Shown: positions 46,221 to 56,287, counted from the stretch's first letter. The stretch is 64,000 bases of DNA from Verrucomicrobiaceae bacterium (GCA_016795365.1 JAEUHN010000031.1:1-64000); one strand, 5' to 3'. Program-made: numbers and translations. Notes: a model not told the origin generated them from the letters alone.

Positions 46221-47321
46221 ATGGAAACGAAAACCGCCCCTGCTGCCTCCCAACGTCTCGTCTCACTCGATGCCCTGCGTGGATTCGACATGTGCTGGAT
46301 ACTTGGCCTAGCCGGAGTCGTGGAGGCAGTGCTGAAGCGATTCCTTCCAGGCTCATCATTGACCACCTTCATCAATACGCAGTTCGAGCATGTGGACTGG
46401 GCGGGCTTTCATTTTGAAGATCTGATCTTCCCGTTGTTCCTGTTCATCTCCGGCGTGTCGATGGCCATCGCCGTGCCGCGGCGCGTGGAGCGTGAGGGCA
46501 AGGCCGCGACCGTGCGCCACCTTCTGGCTCGCGCGGCAATCATCTTTTTCCTCGGCGTGATCTTCTCGGGTGGCTTTCGTGAGGGCATCGACAAGGTGCG
46601 ATGGCTGGGCGTGATCCAGCGCATCGGCGTGGCCTCAGCCATCGCGGGCATTCTCTCGATGTGGTGTGGCGTGCGCGGCCTTGTGCTGTGGACTTTGGGC
46701 CTGTTGCTTGGCTACTGGGCATTGCTGGCATTCGTTCCGGTGCCGGGCGTGGGCGCAGGGATCTATGACGAGGGCAAGAACCTCGCCAACTACCTCGACT
46801 CCATCTGGCTGCCGGGCCGCAAGTATGATGGTGATCACGATCCCGAGGGCATGTTGAGCACGCTGCCTGCGATTGCGACCGCGCTGCTTGGTCTGCTCGC
46901 CGGAGGTTGGCTCAAAATGGAGATGCCGGTGCTGCGAAAGAGCGGTGGACTGATCGTGGCCGGAGCTGTGTTGCTGGCCTTGGGCTGGGCCTGGCATCCA
47001 TTCTTCCCGGTGGTGAAGAAGCTCTGGTCATCAAGCTTCGTGCTCGTGGCCGGAGGCTGTAGCGCGATTCTGCTCGGAGTGTTTTACTGGATCGTCGATG
47101 GCCAAGGATGGAGGTCATGGTGCACACCGTTCGTGTGGGTGGGAGCCAATCCGCTCAGCCTTTATTTAGCGAGTGGCATGGGGGCGTTTCGAGCGGTGAA
47201 CGAGCGACTCGTGGGCGGGCTGCCGAAGGACATGAAGTGGATCGCCGCGATCACGGCTTTCGCCTTGATGCTCATGACCGCACGCTGGCTGTATCGGCGC
47301 GGGATCTTGCTGCGCGTTTAG
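46221..47321 (+). CDS. HGSNAT/NagX-like acyltransferase-type membrane protein
   Basis: A 366-residue multi-spanning protein of the heparan-alpha-glucosaminide N-acetyltransferase (NagX/DUF5009) group. Marks are RLVSLDALRGFDMCWIL at the N-terminus, FEDLIFPLFLFISGVSMAIA, GVIQRIGVASAIAGIL, EGMLSTLPAIATALLGLLAG and the C-terminal FVWVGANPLSLYLASG. About ten membrane helices are visible. Related proteins acetylate amino sugars across the membrane or share the fold without known activity, so the exact reaction is uncertain. Its stop overlaps the convergent Hsp70 gene by 4 bp. Confidence 0.85.
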   Translation: METKTAPAASQRLVSLDALRGFDMCWILGLAGVVEAVLKRFLPGSSLTTFINTQFEHVDWAGFHFEDLIFPLFLFISGVSMAIAVPRRVEREGKAATVRHLLARAAIIFFLGVIFSGGFREGIDKVRWLGVIQRIGVASAIAGILSMWCGVRGLVLWTLGLLLGYWALLAFVPVPGVGAGIYDEGKNLANYLDSIWLPGRKYDGDHDPEGMLSTLPAIATALLGLLAGGWLKMEMPVLRKSGGLIVAGAVLLALGWAWHPFFPVVKKLWSSSFVLVAGGCSAILLGVFYWIVDGQGWRSWCTPFVWVGANPLSLYLASGMGAFRAVNERLVGGLPKDMKWIAAITAFALMLMTARWLYRRGILLRV

Positions 47322-49108
47322 AAGCCGCGCCTCGCGAGCGCCTCGTCCATGGCTTTCTCGACGAGCATCACCGCAAGTGTTTGCGTGGCATCGTCGAGTA
47401 AGGCGACGGCGGCTTTGAGGGCGCGGGCGTCGTGGACTTCGCTGGCGAGCAGCGTGCTTACTTCGCGAGCGCAATCAAGGATGCGCTGCGCTTCGTCGGG
47501 TGCGATCTCGGTGCCGAGTTGCGCGAGGGCTTCATCGACGGCGGGAAGCAGCTCCTTGGCCTTGAGCGCGGACTCGGTCCAGACGCGCTCGTTCATGTCT
47601 TCGAAGGCATGCTCCACGCTCTCGCTGATCATGGCTTCGACTTTGGCATCATCGACATCGACGGCGGTGTTCTCGATCTTCAAGATGGTGTCGCGGCCCG
47701 AGACGGTGTCTCGGGTGAGCACTTCGAGGATGCCATTGGCGTCGATGCTGAACTGCACGCCGACGCGCGCGCTGCCTTTGGCACCGGGCGGGAAGGGGAC
47801 CACGACACGGCCGAGTTCCCAGTTGTCCTTGGCCAGTTCGCGTTCGCCTTGCAGCACGCGGATGAGCATGGACTCCTGATTGGCGACGGCATTGGTGAAC
47901 ATCTCGCCGGCCTTGCACGGGAGCGTGGTGTTGCGGGGGATGATGATGTTCATCAAGCCTCCAAAGGTCTCGATGCCGAGCGAGAGCGGCGTGACATCGA
48001 GCAGCACGATCTGCCGCAGTGAACCAGCGATGATTCCTGCCTGAATGACTGCACCCATGGCAATGGCTTCGTCGGGGTTCTGCGAGGTGTTAGGCTCGCG
48101 GCCAAAGATGTCGGCAGCGATGCTGCGCACGATGCCCATGCGCGTGCTGCCGCCGACGAGGATGACTTCATCGAGATCAGCGGGCTTCACCTTGGCATCG
48201 GTCATGGCGCGCCAGCAGTGGGCGCGCGTGCGCTCGGCCCATGGGGTCGCGAGCTTGTCGAGGTCCTCGCGGCTGAGTTCGATGCTCAGGCTTTGGTTTT
48301 GCCAGAGGAAAGGCAGGTCGATGCGCGCGGTCGGATGATCGGAGAGCACGATCTTCGCGGCCTCGGCTGCGGTGGTGAGTCGCACGCGCACTTCGGCGGG
48401 CAGTTGATCGAACCACACGCCGCCGTTCGCGGACCAGTGGTCCCACACATGTGCGGCAATGGCGCGGTCGATGTCGTCGCCGCCGAGTTGCGTGTCGCCT
48501 GCGGTGGCGAGCACTTGGAAGACGCCGTCGCGCATCTCGAGGATGGAAACGTCGAAGGTGCCGCCGCCGAGGTCGAAGACGGCGATCTTCTTTTGTTCGT
48601 CGAGCTTGTTGAGGCCGTAGGCCAAAGCGGCGGCGGTGGGCTCGGCGAGGATGCGTTCGACGGTGAGTCCGGCGAGTTCGCCTGCGCGCTTGGTGGCGTT
48701 GCGTTGCGCGTCGTTGAAAAACGCGGGCACGGTGATCACGGCGCGCGTGATCGTGGTCTCCATGCGGGTCTCGGCGATGTCGCGCAGATGGCGCAGGATG
48801 GCGGCGGAGATCTCGACCGGGGTGCTGCCCAGTGCCGTGAGATCATACGGCGGCTGCCATTCGCCTTCGCCCTGGCGGCGGCCGATGAGGCGCTTCACGG
48901 AGGTGACGGTGCGGGCGGGATGCAGTGCACGCTGGCGCAAGGCGGCGGGACCAGATTGCAGCGTGCCGTCGGGGCGCACAAAGACGACGGACGGCGTGCT
49001 TCGCTTGCCTTCGCTATCAGCGAGCAGAATGGGGAAGCCGCTGTCCACCACGCCGACGAGGGAGTTCGTGGTGCCGAGGTCGATGCCGAGGATGTAGTCG
49101 TGGGACAC
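47318..49108 (-). CDS. Hsp70/DnaK-family chaperone (HscA-like paralogue)
   Basis: A 596-residue Hsp70 starting at a GTG at 49108. The nucleotide-binding domain has GIDLGTTNSLVGVV, VITVPAFFNDAQRNATK, AEPTAAALAYGL, VFDLGGGTFDVSIL and VILVGGSTRMGIV. The substrate-binding domain begins LLDVTPLSLGIETFGG. It is shorter than typical DnaK (~640) with no acidic GGxxD-like tail, as in HscA. No isc genes, grpE or dnaJ are nearby. Instead it follows a protein-kinase gene in the same orientation, with a heptad array in the 60-bp gap, suggesting a specialised kinase-linked chaperone. Confidence 0.9.
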   Translation of the reverse strand: MSHDYILGIDLGTTNSLVGVVDSGFPILLADSEGKRSTPSVVFVRPDGTLQSGPAALRQRALHPARTVTSVKRLIGRRQGEGEWQPPYDLTALGSTPVEISAAILRHLRDIAETRMETTITRAVITVPAFFNDAQRNATKRAGELAGLTVERILAEPTAAALAYGLNKLDEQKKIAVFDLGGGTFDVSILEMRDGVFQVLATAGDTQLGGDDIDRAIAAHVWDHWSANGGVWFDQLPAEVRVRLTTAAEAAKIVLSDHPTARIDLPFLWQNQSLSIELSREDLDKLATPWAERTRAHCWRAMTDAKVKPADLDEVILVGGSTRMGIVRSIAADIFGREPNTSQNPDEAIAMGAVIQAGIIAGSLRQIVLLDVTPLSLGIETFGGLMNIIIPRNTTLPCKAGEMFTNAVANQESMLIRVLQGERELAKDNWELGRVVVPFPPGAKGSARVGVQFSIDANGILEVLTRDTVSGRDTILKIENTAVDVDDAKVEAMISESVEHAFEDMNERVWTESALKAKELLPAVDEALAQLGTEIAPDEAQRILDCAREVSTLLASEVHDARALKAAVALLDDATQTLAVMLVEKAMDEALARRGF

Positions 49109-49113
49109 GGGGA

Positions 49114-49155
49114 AAGGATCAAAGATGAAGGATGAAAGATGAAGTATGAAGGCTG
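49114..49155. repeat. Solo heptad arm between kinase and Hsp70 genes
   Basis: AAGGATC then AAAGATG-AAGGATG-AAAGATG-AAGTATG-AAGGCTG (49121-49155), in exact 7-bp phase. 25 bases at 49128-49152 are identical to the arm at 41548-41572. It makes up most of the 60-bp gap and the Hsp70 leader, and has no partner arm or gene of its own. Confidence 0.85.
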
Positions 49156-49168
49156 AAACGCTTGGAAG

Positions 49169-49912
49169 TCAGCTAGTGAGGAGCGCGAGAGCGTGGGTCG
49201 CGGTCGCAGGACGTTGCGCCGGATTGCGGGCGAGAAGGTGGTTGATCCAAGCTCCGAGAGCGGGCGTGATGGCGCATTGATCACGCAACGGCTGACGCTG
49301 CTGGCGATGATGTGAGGTGATGATTTGCGCTGTGGTGTCGCCTTCAAAAGGGTAGCGACCACTGAGCAGGTGGCAGGCGATCACGCCGACGGCGTAGAGG
49401 TCGCTGGCGACGCTCGGCTGGGCGTTGTCGAAGCGCTCGGGGGCCATGCAGTGGATGGAGCCGACGAGGTTGGGCATCGCTTCAGCGATGGGTGTGGCGG
49501 TGCCGAGGTCGATGAGCTTGGCTTCGGCTTCGGTGGGCAGCAGCACATTGGCAGGCGAGAGGTCGCCGTGGATGAACCCAGCGTCATGGATCGCCGCGAG
49601 GCCATGGAGGATCGAGCGAAGGATGCGGCGCGCCTTGGGTTCGTAGGCGTGGAAAGCGTCGAGCGATGGGCCGGTGATCCATTCGAGCACGCGAAAGGGA
49701 CCGCGTTCGTCGCTGCCTTCGTCGAGCCGGCGGATGAGGTTGGCGTGCGGTGGGATGTGGTCGAAGGCGAGGGCTTCGCGTTGCCAGTGATCGCTGGGTT
49801 TCAGAGGGCGCTTGAGAGCGACGACGCTGCCACTTTGATGATCGAGGGCGCGCTCGACGGTGCTGAAGGCACTGCGATGGACGAGGTCGAGGATTTCAAA
49901 GCGGGGTTGCAT
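49169..49912 (-). CDS. Ser/Thr protein-kinase-like protein with atypical ATP loop
   Basis: A 247-residue single kinase domain with no membrane segment. The catalytic Lys is in VVALKRP, the catalytic loop is IHGDLSPANVLL (Asp and Asn kept; HRD replaced by HGD), the metal Asp is in LIDLGTA (DFG replaced by DLG) and APE is in CMAPERF. The Gly-rich loop is unusual: HRSAFSTVERA has none of the usual glycines. It is therefore either a non-RD kinase with a modified loop or a weak/pseudo kinase. It is the first gene of a pair with an Hsp70, which could be its substrate or partner. Confidence 0.85.
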   Translation of the reverse strand: MQPRFEILDLVHRSAFSTVERALDHQSGSVVALKRPLKPSDHWQREALAFDHIPPHANLIRRLDEGSDERGPFRVLEWITGPSLDAFHAYEPKARRILRSILHGLAAIHDAGFIHGDLSPANVLLPTEAEAKLIDLGTATPIAEAMPNLVGSIHCMAPERFDNAQPSVASDLYAVGVIACHLLSGRYPFEGDTTAQIITSHHRQQRQPLRDQCAITPALGAWINHLLARNPAQRPATATHALALLTS

Positions 49913-49932
49913 GGATGATCCGTGAAACGAAA

Positions 49933-49956
49933 CAGGCCCGGTGGTTGCCGGGCCTG
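49933..49956 (-). terminator. Terminator of the cyclophilin gene
   Basis: CAGGCCCGG (49933-49941) pairs with CCGGGCCTG (49948-49956), a perfect 9-bp GC-rich stem with a TGGTTG loop. On the minus strand it is followed by TTTCGTTTC, an interrupted U-tract. It separates the cyclophilin gene from the kinase-Hsp70 pair, which therefore probably have their own promoter. Confidence 0.8.
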
Positions 49957-49984
49957 CAAGTAGATGTAAACGATGGAAGACGGA

Positions 49985-50848
49985 CTACCAGACGCGCTCA
50001 ATAAAACGAGCGAGGCCGCTCTTCGCCGCTGCGGGCTTGGTGAAGCTGCGGCGAGTGCCGGAGGTTTCCTTCATCACCACGAGAGGGCCTTTCTGATCGA
50101 CCACACGGATGTTCTTCACTTCGATGCGGCTGAGCGGGCAGTCATTGCTGTCCACTGGCACGCGGGAGATGGCCTGAAGGGTTTCCAGTCCCGACACCAC
50201 CTGACCAAAGACGGAGTAGTTGCCATCCAGGTTGGAGAGGTTGCCGAGGGCGAAGTAGAACTGATAGCCATTCGATGCACGGCTGGGGTTCACCTTGTCA
50301 CCACGGCGTGCCATCGCGACGGAACCGACCTTGTGGGAGATCTTGAATTCGCCAGCGACGGTCTTGTCTTCGCCGCCGGTGCCCCACTCGTTGCGCTGCG
50401 AATCATCAGCGGTGAGAGGATCACCCGTTTGAACGAGGTAATTGTCGATGGCACGATGAATGGCGAGGCCTTTGTAGGCGCCCGCCTGGACGTTCTCGAT
50501 GAAGTTGGCGACGTGTTTCGGAGCTTCGGGAAGCAGTTCGAACATGATGGTTTCGGTGCTGCCGCCGAACTTCACATCAATGACGGCCAGCTTGTGGACT
50601 TCGCCTTTGCCCCAGTTGGCCGGACTGTTGGCCGCTGGCTTTTCGCTGTCGGAGGACACCTTCTTGGCGACATCGGCGGCCTTGGCTTGAGCGGCCGGAA
50701 TGCCTGCATCTCCTTGCTCGGCGATCTTGCGCACGGCTTCAGGGAGCTTGGCTTTTTCCTTGGCGAGAGCGTCAGCTTCAGTTTGAGCGAAGACGGACGT
50801 GGCGGCGAGCAACAAGGCGATCGGAAGGGTGCGGAGCAGGGACTTCAT
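49985..50848 (-). CDS. Periplasmic peptidyl-prolyl cis-trans isomerase (cyclophilin)
   Basis: A 287-residue protein with signal peptide MKSLLRTLPIALLLAATSVFA. A charged, helical N-terminal segment (~residues 23-85) precedes a cyclophilin domain (~90-250) with IMFELLPEAPKHVANFIENV, YKGLAIHRAIDNYLVQTGDP, GYQFYFALGNLSNLDGNYSVFG and VVSGLETLQAI. The usual FHR active-site Arg is present as IHRAID. It would help fold exported proteins. It lies 34 bp after a small lipoprotein gene on the same strand. Confidence 0.9.
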   Translation of the reverse strand: MKSLLRTLPIALLLAATSVFAQTEADALAKEKAKLPEAVRKIAEQGDAGIPAAQAKAADVAKKVSSDSEKPAANSPANWGKGEVHKLAVIDVKFGGSTETIMFELLPEAPKHVANFIENVQAGAYKGLAIHRAIDNYLVQTGDPLTADDSQRNEWGTGGEDKTVAGEFKISHKVGSVAMARRGDKVNPSRASNGYQFYFALGNLSNLDGNYSVFGQVVSGLETLQAISRVPVDSNDCPLSRIEVKNIRVVDQKGPLVVMKETSGTRRSFTKPAAAKSGLARFIERVW

Positions 50849-50882
50849 GAGGGGAGTGAGTGTGAGTGAAGAAGAAAGGCTA

Positions 50883-51197
50883 TCAGCGCAGGCCTTGGAT
50901 CACGCTGGGATCGACGTTGCCCTGGGGCTTGCTGGCGGGTGGTGGAGTTTCGCTTTCCTTGGATTCCTTCGATTCGCTCTTGGTGGAGGCGGTGCCGGAA
51001 TCCGAGGTGAAACGGCGGGCACTGGCTCCTGCGCGGCTGGTCCGGCGGGCAAGGCCCCAGCGAACATCGAGGTCGTCCATCTGGTCGATCGTCGGATTCA
51101 CGGCCTCAACTGGCGTGGAGGTGGTGCCGCAACTGGTAAGCGTGAAGGCGGTCAGGACGAGCGCACCGAGGGCAAAGAAACGCTGGAGGGACATCAT
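50883..51197 (-). CDS. Small lipoprotein
   Basis: A 104-residue protein with a type II signal sequence: MMSLQRFFALGALVLTAFTLTSC, the Cys23 in LTSC being the lipidation site. The mature part is short and low-complexity (basic RRTSRAGASARR, then a Ser/Lys/Glu-rich KSESKESKESE and Pro-rich end) and fits no family I know. It is divergent from sucA across 261 bp and is the first gene of a unit with the cyclophilin. Confidence 0.75.
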   Translation of the reverse strand: MMSLQRFFALGALVLTAFTLTSCGTTSTPVEAVNPTIDQMDDLDVRWGLARRTSRAGASARRFTSDSGTASTKSESKESKESETPPPASKPQGNVDPSVIQGLR

Positions 51198-51458
51198 TTT
51201 GGTATCGCTGAAATTTCGTAAAGCGCGCCGATACTAGGCGGTCCCTTTGCCTCAGGCAAGATCGGAAATGAACCAGATCATTCGTCCCATGGCCGTCTTT
51301 GCCGGATGGATGCCAATGAATGATCGGAGGACTTGAAGGCAGATGGCACGCGAGTTGCGACGTATGCACCTGTCATCATTGATGATTCCTTTGTTCAGCC
51401 CGGTTGCGCCTGCGTGCAAACGGGCGGACAGTCGGCCCCGCCTCTTTGTTACCCCTCC

Positions 51459-54227
51459 ATGAGTGCTTCCTTATCCGTCCGCGCCAATCTCGACCTTCTC
51501 GATGCCCAATATGCTGCCTGGAAACAGAGCCCTGGATCGGTCGATCCGCAGTGGCAGGCATTTTTTGAAGGCTTTGAAATCGGCATGGAGCGCCTCGCGC
51601 GCGAAGCTCCTAGCGCCTCGGCCAAGCAAGGCAAAGGTGCTGTCCTGAGCGAAGAGGCTCTGTCTTTCCGAATGAAGGTGACGGAGGCGGTGATGCGCTT
51701 CCGCTCCCTCGGTCACGCGGCGGCCTGGCTTGATCCGCTGAGCAAAGCGGCACCGGTGGTGCCTGCGTTGACACTGGAGGCGCTCGGCTTTGCGGACTCT
51801 GAGCTGGAGGGCGATGTGGCCACCCAGTTCTTCCGCAAAGGCCAGCGGATGAAGTTGCGGACGATGCTCGATGATCTCCGCCGGATCTATTGCGACCGCA
51901 TCGGCTTCGAGGTGATGCACATTCACAAGCCAGAGGTTCGCAGCTGGCTGCTGGAGCGCATCGAAGCGCGGATCGACCAACCATCCCCGTCCCGCGAGGA
52001 GCAGGTGCTGGCCCTCCGCTGGCTGCTGGAGCCGGAGACCTTTGAGCGATTTCTGCACAAGCGTTTCGTCGGCCAGAAGCGCTTCAGCATCGAAGGTGGG
52101 GATGCCTTGATGGTGTCGCTGCAAGCTCTGCTCGAAGAGCTGCCGCAGCGCGGTGGTCAGGAGATCGTGATGGGCATGGCGCACCGTGGCCGGCTCAGCG
52201 TGCTGGCGAACTTCCTCAAGAAGCCGCTGGCCATGCTCTTCTACGAGTTCAGTGAGAACTACGTGCCCAACATGGTCGCTGGTGATGGTGACGTGAAGTA
52301 TCACCTTGGGTTCGAAACTCAACGCACCACGGCCAGCGGGGACAAGGTGAGGATCGATCTCGCGGCCAATCCCTCACACCTGGAGGCCGTCAACGCGGTG
52401 GTGGAGGGCAAGGCGCGTGCGCGTCAGCGTCACCTCGAGGATACGGCGCAACGCAAGAAAGTCATCCCGGTGCTGGTGCATGGTGATGCGGCCTTTGCAG
52501 GGCAGGGCACCGTGGCAGAGGTCCTGAATCTGTCGCAGCTGCCCGGCTACCGCACGGGGGGCACGATCCACATCGTGGTCAACAACCAGATCGGCTTCAC
52601 CACCTCGCCTGCGGATGCGCGTTCCAGCGATTACTGCACAGACGTGGCGAAGATGATCGAAGCTCCCGTCTTCCATGTGAATGGGGATTGTCCGATCGAG
52701 GTCGCCTGGGTGACGAAGCTGGCCTTCGAGTTCCGCCAGACCTTCGCCCGCGATGTGGTGATCGACATTGTCTGCTACCGTCGGCATGGCCACAATGAAA
52801 CCGATGAGCCGAGCTTCACGCAGCCGAACATGGCTCGCTCCATCGCCGGGCATCCGACTCCGGCCACGGTGTTTCGTTCCAAGTTGATTGCCTCTGGCGT
52901 GCTCTCCGAAGCCGAGGCCAACGCCTTGCAAAAGAGTCTCGAAGACGAGCTGGAGGCCGGCATTACCGAGTTGTCGAAGTCCGAGGAGCAGAAGGGTGAT
53001 AATCCGTATGAAGGAACGGGCGAGGCTCCACAAGCCGGTGGCTATTTCACCATGGTGCAGACGGGCGTGGAGCTTGAAACACTCCAGCCTCTGGCGGCCA
53101 AGTTGCTCGAAGTGCCAGAGGGCTTTCGGCTTCATCCGACCATCCAAAAACGTTTCCTCGCGGCGCGTCGCAAGGCCGTCGAGACGGGCGAGGGATTTGA
53201 TTGGGCGCATGGCGAAGCTTTGGCCTTTGGCTCCCTGCTGACCGAAGGCTTTGGCGTGCGCTTGAGCGGCCAGGATGTGCGTCGCGGCACCTTCAGTCAT
53301 CGTCATTGCGTGTTCTATGACACCGAGTCCCGTGACCGTTACTTCCCGCTCAAGAATCTGGCTCCGAATCAGGGCTTGTTCTGCGTATACAACTCGTTGC
53401 TCAGCGAGGCTGCGGTGCTCGGCTTTGATTATGGCTACTCGCTGCTCGCGCCTCAGGTGCTGATCTGCTGGGAGGCGCAGTTCGGGGACTTCATCAATGG
53501 CGCGCAAGTCATCATCGACCAGTTCATCGCCAGCGCCGAGTCCAAGTGGAATGAGGCCAGCAGCCTCGTGATGCTGCTCCCGCATGGCTATGAAGGCCAG
53601 GGACCCGAGCACAGCAGCGCCCGCTTGGAGCGCTTCCTTCAACTCAGTGCTGGAGGCAACTGGCAGGTGTGCAATCTCACCACGCCAGCGCAATACTTCC
53701 ATGCCCTGCGTCGCCAGATGAAGCGCGACACGCGCAAGCCTCTCGTGCTCATGTCGCCCAAGAGCCTCCTGCGTCATCCCCAGGCCGTTTCGAAGCTCAG
53801 CGATATGGCCGCAGGCACCACCTTCCAGGAGATCCTCGATGACGAGCACCTGGAGGGCAGTCCCGACCGTGTGACGCGCCTGATCTTCTGCTCGGGCAAG
53901 GTGTATTACGACCTGCTCGATTTCCGCCGCGAGAACAAGATCAAGAACGCAGCCATCATCCGCGTGGAGCAGCTCTATCCGCTCCATCATGACCTCATCC
54001 GCACCATCGTGGCCAAGTATCCACGTGCGCAGAAGAAGTGGATCTGGTGCCAGGAGGAGCCCCGCAACATGGGAGCCTTCTACTACATCCGCTCCCGCCT
54101 CGAAGACATCTCCAATCACACCCTGCGCTACGCCGGACGCGAGCGCGGCAGCAGTCCGGCGGTCGGTTCCAAGGCCATCCACACGGCTGAACAAGACAAG
54201 CTCGTCGAAGCCGCTTTCTCGGTTTGA
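51459..54227 (+). CDS. sucA: 2-oxoglutarate dehydrogenase E1 component
   Basis: A 922-residue thiamine-dependent E1o from the ATG at 51459 ([20 protein letters not shown]), chosen over the longer frame because this is the usual family start. E1o decarboxylates 2-oxoglutarate and passes the succinyl group to lipoyl-E2. Motifs: [67 protein letters not shown] (metal-ThDP), [36 protein letters not shown] and [14 protein letters not shown]. Its length agrees with E. coli SucA (933). It is 20 bp before sucB, in one operon. Confidence 0.96.
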   Translation: MSASLSVRANLDLLDAQYAAWKQSPGSVDPQWQAFFEGFEIGMERLAREAPSASAKQGKGAVLSEEALSFRMKVTEAVMRFRSLGHAAAWLDPLSKAAPVVPALTLEALGFADSELEGDVATQFFRKGQRMKLRTMLDDLRRIYCDRIGFEVMHIHKPEVRSWLLERIEARIDQPSPSREEQVLALRWLLEPETFERFLHKRFVGQKRFSIEGGDALMVSLQALLEELPQRGGQEIVMGMAHRGRLSVLANFLKKPLAMLFYEFSENYVPNMVAGDGDVKYHLGFETQRTTASGDKVRIDLAANPSHLEAVNAVVEGKARARQRHLEDTAQRKKVIPVLVHGDAAFAGQGTVAEVLNLSQLPGYRTGGTIHIVVNNQIGFTTSPADARSSDYCTDVAKMIEAPVFHVNGDCPIEVAWVTKLAFEFRQTFARDVVIDIVCYRRHGHNETDEPSFTQPNMARSIAGHPTPATVFRSKLIASGVLSEAEANALQKSLEDELEAGITELSKSEEQKGDNPYEGTGEAPQAGGYFTMVQTGVELETLQPLAAKLLEVPEGFRLHPTIQKRFLAARRKAVETGEGFDWAHGEALAFGSLLTEGFGVRLSGQDVRRGTFSHRHCVFYDTESRDRYFPLKNLAPNQGLFCVYNSLLSEAAVLGFDYGYSLLAPQVLICWEAQFGDFINGAQVIIDQFIASAESKWNEASSLVMLLPHGYEGQGPEHSSARLERFLQLSAGGNWQVCNLTTPAQYFHALRRQMKRDTRKPLVLMSPKSLLRHPQAVSKLSDMAAGTTFQEILDDEHLEGSPDRVTRLIFCSGKVYYDLLDFRRENKIKNAAIIRVEQLYPLHHDLIRTIVAKYPRAQKKWIWCQEEPRNMGAFYYIRSRLEDISNHTLRYAGRERGSSPAVGSKAIHTAEQDKLVEAAFSV

Positions 54228-54247
54228 TCACCCCATCTTTTCTCATC

Positions 54248-55345
54248 ATGTCCCTCGAAATCAAAATCCCCGCCGCAGGCGAATCTGTTACCAGTGGTCA
54301 AATCGCCAAGTGGCACTTCGCTGATGGAGCCTTCGTGAACAAAGGCGACGTCATCCTCACCGTTGATACCGACAAGGTCGCCGCGGAAGTCACTGCTGAA
54401 GCGTCTGGCAAGCTGGCGATCCTGAAACAGGCCGGTGCCGATGTGACCATTGGTGAAGTGGTGGGCTCGCTCGACACCGATGCTGCGCCAACTGCTGTGG
54501 CAGCTCAAGCCCCCTCACCAGCGCCTGCCGCTCCCGTTGAGGTGCCCAAAGTGGCGGAACCGAAGGCTGAATCGGCACCTATGCCGAAACCAGTTCTAGC
54601 ACCCGCGCCGACGATGAATCAGGAATCGGGAATCAAGAATCAGGAATCTCGCGAGACCCGCAAGCGCATGTCGCCTCTGCGGCGGAAGATCGCCGATCAT
54701 CTCGTCGCAGCTCAGCACACGGCGGCGATTTTGACCACCTTCAACGAGTGCGACATGAGCGCTGTCATGGAACTGCGGTCACAGTTGCAAGAGAGCTTCG
54801 TGGCGAAGCATGGGGTGAAACTTGGGTTCATGTCCTTCTTCGTGAAGGCCGTAGTCGAGGCCTTGAAGGCGGTGCCGCAGATCAATGTGCGCGTCGAGGG
54901 CGAAGAGATCGTTAGCCAGCATTATTTCGATGTGGGCGTCGCCGTCGGCACGGAAAAAGGCCTGGTCGTCCCTGTGATTCGCGGGGCCGATGAGAAGTCC
55001 TTTGCCCAGATCGAGAAGGACATCATCGCCTACGCGACCAAGGCCAAGAATGGTCAGCTCGCCATCTCCGATCTCACCGGCGGCGTCTTCACCATCAGCA
55101 ATGGTGGCGTCTATGGCTCGATGCTAAGCACCCCGATCATCAATCCTCCGCAAAGCGCGATCCTCGGCATGCATTCCATCATTCAGCGACCCATCGCCGT
55201 GAACGGAGAGGTCAAAATTCGGCCCATGATGTATCTCGCTCTGAGCTACGACCATCGCGTCGTCGATGGCAAGGAAGCCGTCACCTTCCTGGTGCGTGTC
55301 AAAGAATGCATTGAGAATCCAGCCCGCTTGCTTGTTGGCGCGTAG
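54248..55345 (+). CDS. sucB: Dihydrolipoyl succinyltransferase (E2o) lacking the E3-binding domain
   Basis: A 365-residue E2 from the ATG at 54248. The lipoyl domain (residues 1-~77) has [10 protein letters not shown] with the lipoyl Lys. An Ala/Pro linker follows. The catalytic acetyltransferase-type domain starts at [15 protein letters not shown] and ends with the active-site [13 protein letters not shown] (HxxxD). The peripheral subunit-binding domain that recruits E1/E3, normally present in the linker (E. coli SucB is 405 residues), is absent. In its place is [11 protein letters not shown], encoded by a heptad repeat. The protein should still be a transferase, but E3 docking must differ. 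Confidence 0.9.
   Translation: MSLEIKIPAAGESVTSGQIAKWHFADGAFVNKGDVILTVDTDKVAAEVTAEASGKLAILKQAGADVTIGEVVGSLDTDAAPTAVAAQAPSPAPAAPVEVPKVAEPKAESAPMPKPVLAPAPTMNQESGIKNQESRETRKRMSPLRRKIADHLVAAQHTAAILTTFNECDMSAVMELRSQLQESFVAKHGVKLGFMSFFVKAVVEALKAVPQINVRVEGEEIVSQHYFDVGVAVGTEKGLVVPVIRGADEKSFAQIEKDIIAYATKAKNGQLAISDLTGGVFTISNGGVYGSMLSTPIINPPQSAILGMHSIIQRPIAVNGEVKIRPMMYLALSYDHRVVDGKEAVTFLVRVKECIENPARLLVGA
54616..54648 (+). repeat. GAATC heptad array inside sucB linker
   Basis: GAATC occurs at 54616, 54623, 54630, 54637 and 54644, exactly every 7 bases. It is in frame in the linker of E2 and reads [11 protein letters not shown]. It has the same spacing as the other heptad arrays in the window. Confidence 0.92.
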
Positions 55346-55363
55346 ATGCTTCTGGTATGACAC

Positions 55364-56287
55364 ATGTTTTTCGGACCTGACATCGGCGGTAGCCCAGGCG
55401 ACTCCTCTCACCACGCGAAGGGTCTGCTGGTCTGGATTCGCAACAAGTTCCTCACCGGACTGGCGGTGGCCACGCCGCTGATCGTGACGTTCTGGATTCT
55501 CCAGTTCGTTTACAACACGCTGCACGACTGGAACGAGTCCCTGCTGAAGTTCGTGGCGATGGAGACCAACACGGCGGCGGGTCACGTCGTGATCAATCCC
55601 GAGAGCCCCGGCTTCAAGGATTTCAATACCTTCATCGGTGTGATGATCCCGCTGCTGGTGCTCATCAGCCTGGGCGTGCTCGCGTCCAACGTGATCGGAC
55701 GTCAGGTCGTTGAAGCCGTGGACCGTCTGGTGCTGCGCGTGCCGTTCATCAACTTCATCTACAAGCTGCTGAAGCAGGTCATCGACTCCTTCAAGAACTT
55801 CGGCAGCAGCAAGAGCTTCAAGCGCGTGGTCTATGTGGACTACCCAGCCGCAGGCACCTGGATGATCGGCTTTGTCACCGGGCAGTTCTTGGATCGAGTG
55901 AAGCAGAAGCAAATGGCTCTCGTGTTCATCCCTGGCGCCCTCAGCCCCATGACTGGCCTGCTCCTGGCGGTCGAACTCGAGCGTCTTACCGATGCTCCGA
56001 TCACGATGGAAGAAGCAATGAAGATGATCGTTTCGGGTGGCCTCGTGGTGCCTCAGACGGCCGGAAGTTCGGTCGCCATGCCAGACCCCAAGAACGCCGC
56101 ACCACCTGCTCCCGTGCGTCCCGATCTGCCCCCTGGTCTGCCCATCGCCGAGCCCGACGAAGTTCCCGTCGCCGCCACACAGCCTGCTGCAACAATTGCT
56201 CCCGCGAGCACCCCAGAAATCCCTCGCAGCAAAGCCCCGCTTCAACGCCTGCTCGCCGTGATTCGAGGCGCTCAGGAAGGCGCTTAA
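55364..56287 (+). CDS. DUF502-family membrane protein
   Basis: A 307-residue protein, 18 bp after sucB. Two membrane helices lie near residues 26-50 (FLTGLAVATPLIVTFWILQF) and 93-115 (VMIPLLVLISLGVLASNVIG). DUF502 marks follow: VPFINFIYKLLKQVIDSF, KRVVYVDYPAAGTWMIGFVT and FIPGALSPMTGLLLAVE. The last ~80 residues are a Pro/Ala-rich tail. The family is widespread and of unknown function, often near LPS or envelope genes. Close spacing suggests co-transcription with sucAB, but a functional link is not evident. Confidence 0.88.
   Translation: MFFGPDIGGSPGDSSHHAKGLLVWIRNKFLTGLAVATPLIVTFWILQFVYNTLHDWNESLLKFVAMETNTAAGHVVINPESPGFKDFNTFIGVMIPLLVLISLGVLASNVIGRQVVEAVDRLVLRVPFINFIYKLLKQVIDSFKNFGSSKSFKRVVYVDYPAAGTWMIGFVTGQFLDRVKQKQMALVFIPGALSPMTGLLLAVELERLTDAPITMEEAMKMIVSGGLVVPQTAGSSVAMPDPKNAAPPAPVRPDLPPGLPIAEPDEVPVAATQPAATIAPASTPEIPRSKAPLQRLLAVIRGAQEGA

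Noticed and set aside
52374..54194. 606-codon open frame on the minus strand
   Set aside because: It is antisense to sucA, which has all family motifs. The frame is a by-product of high G+C codon use.
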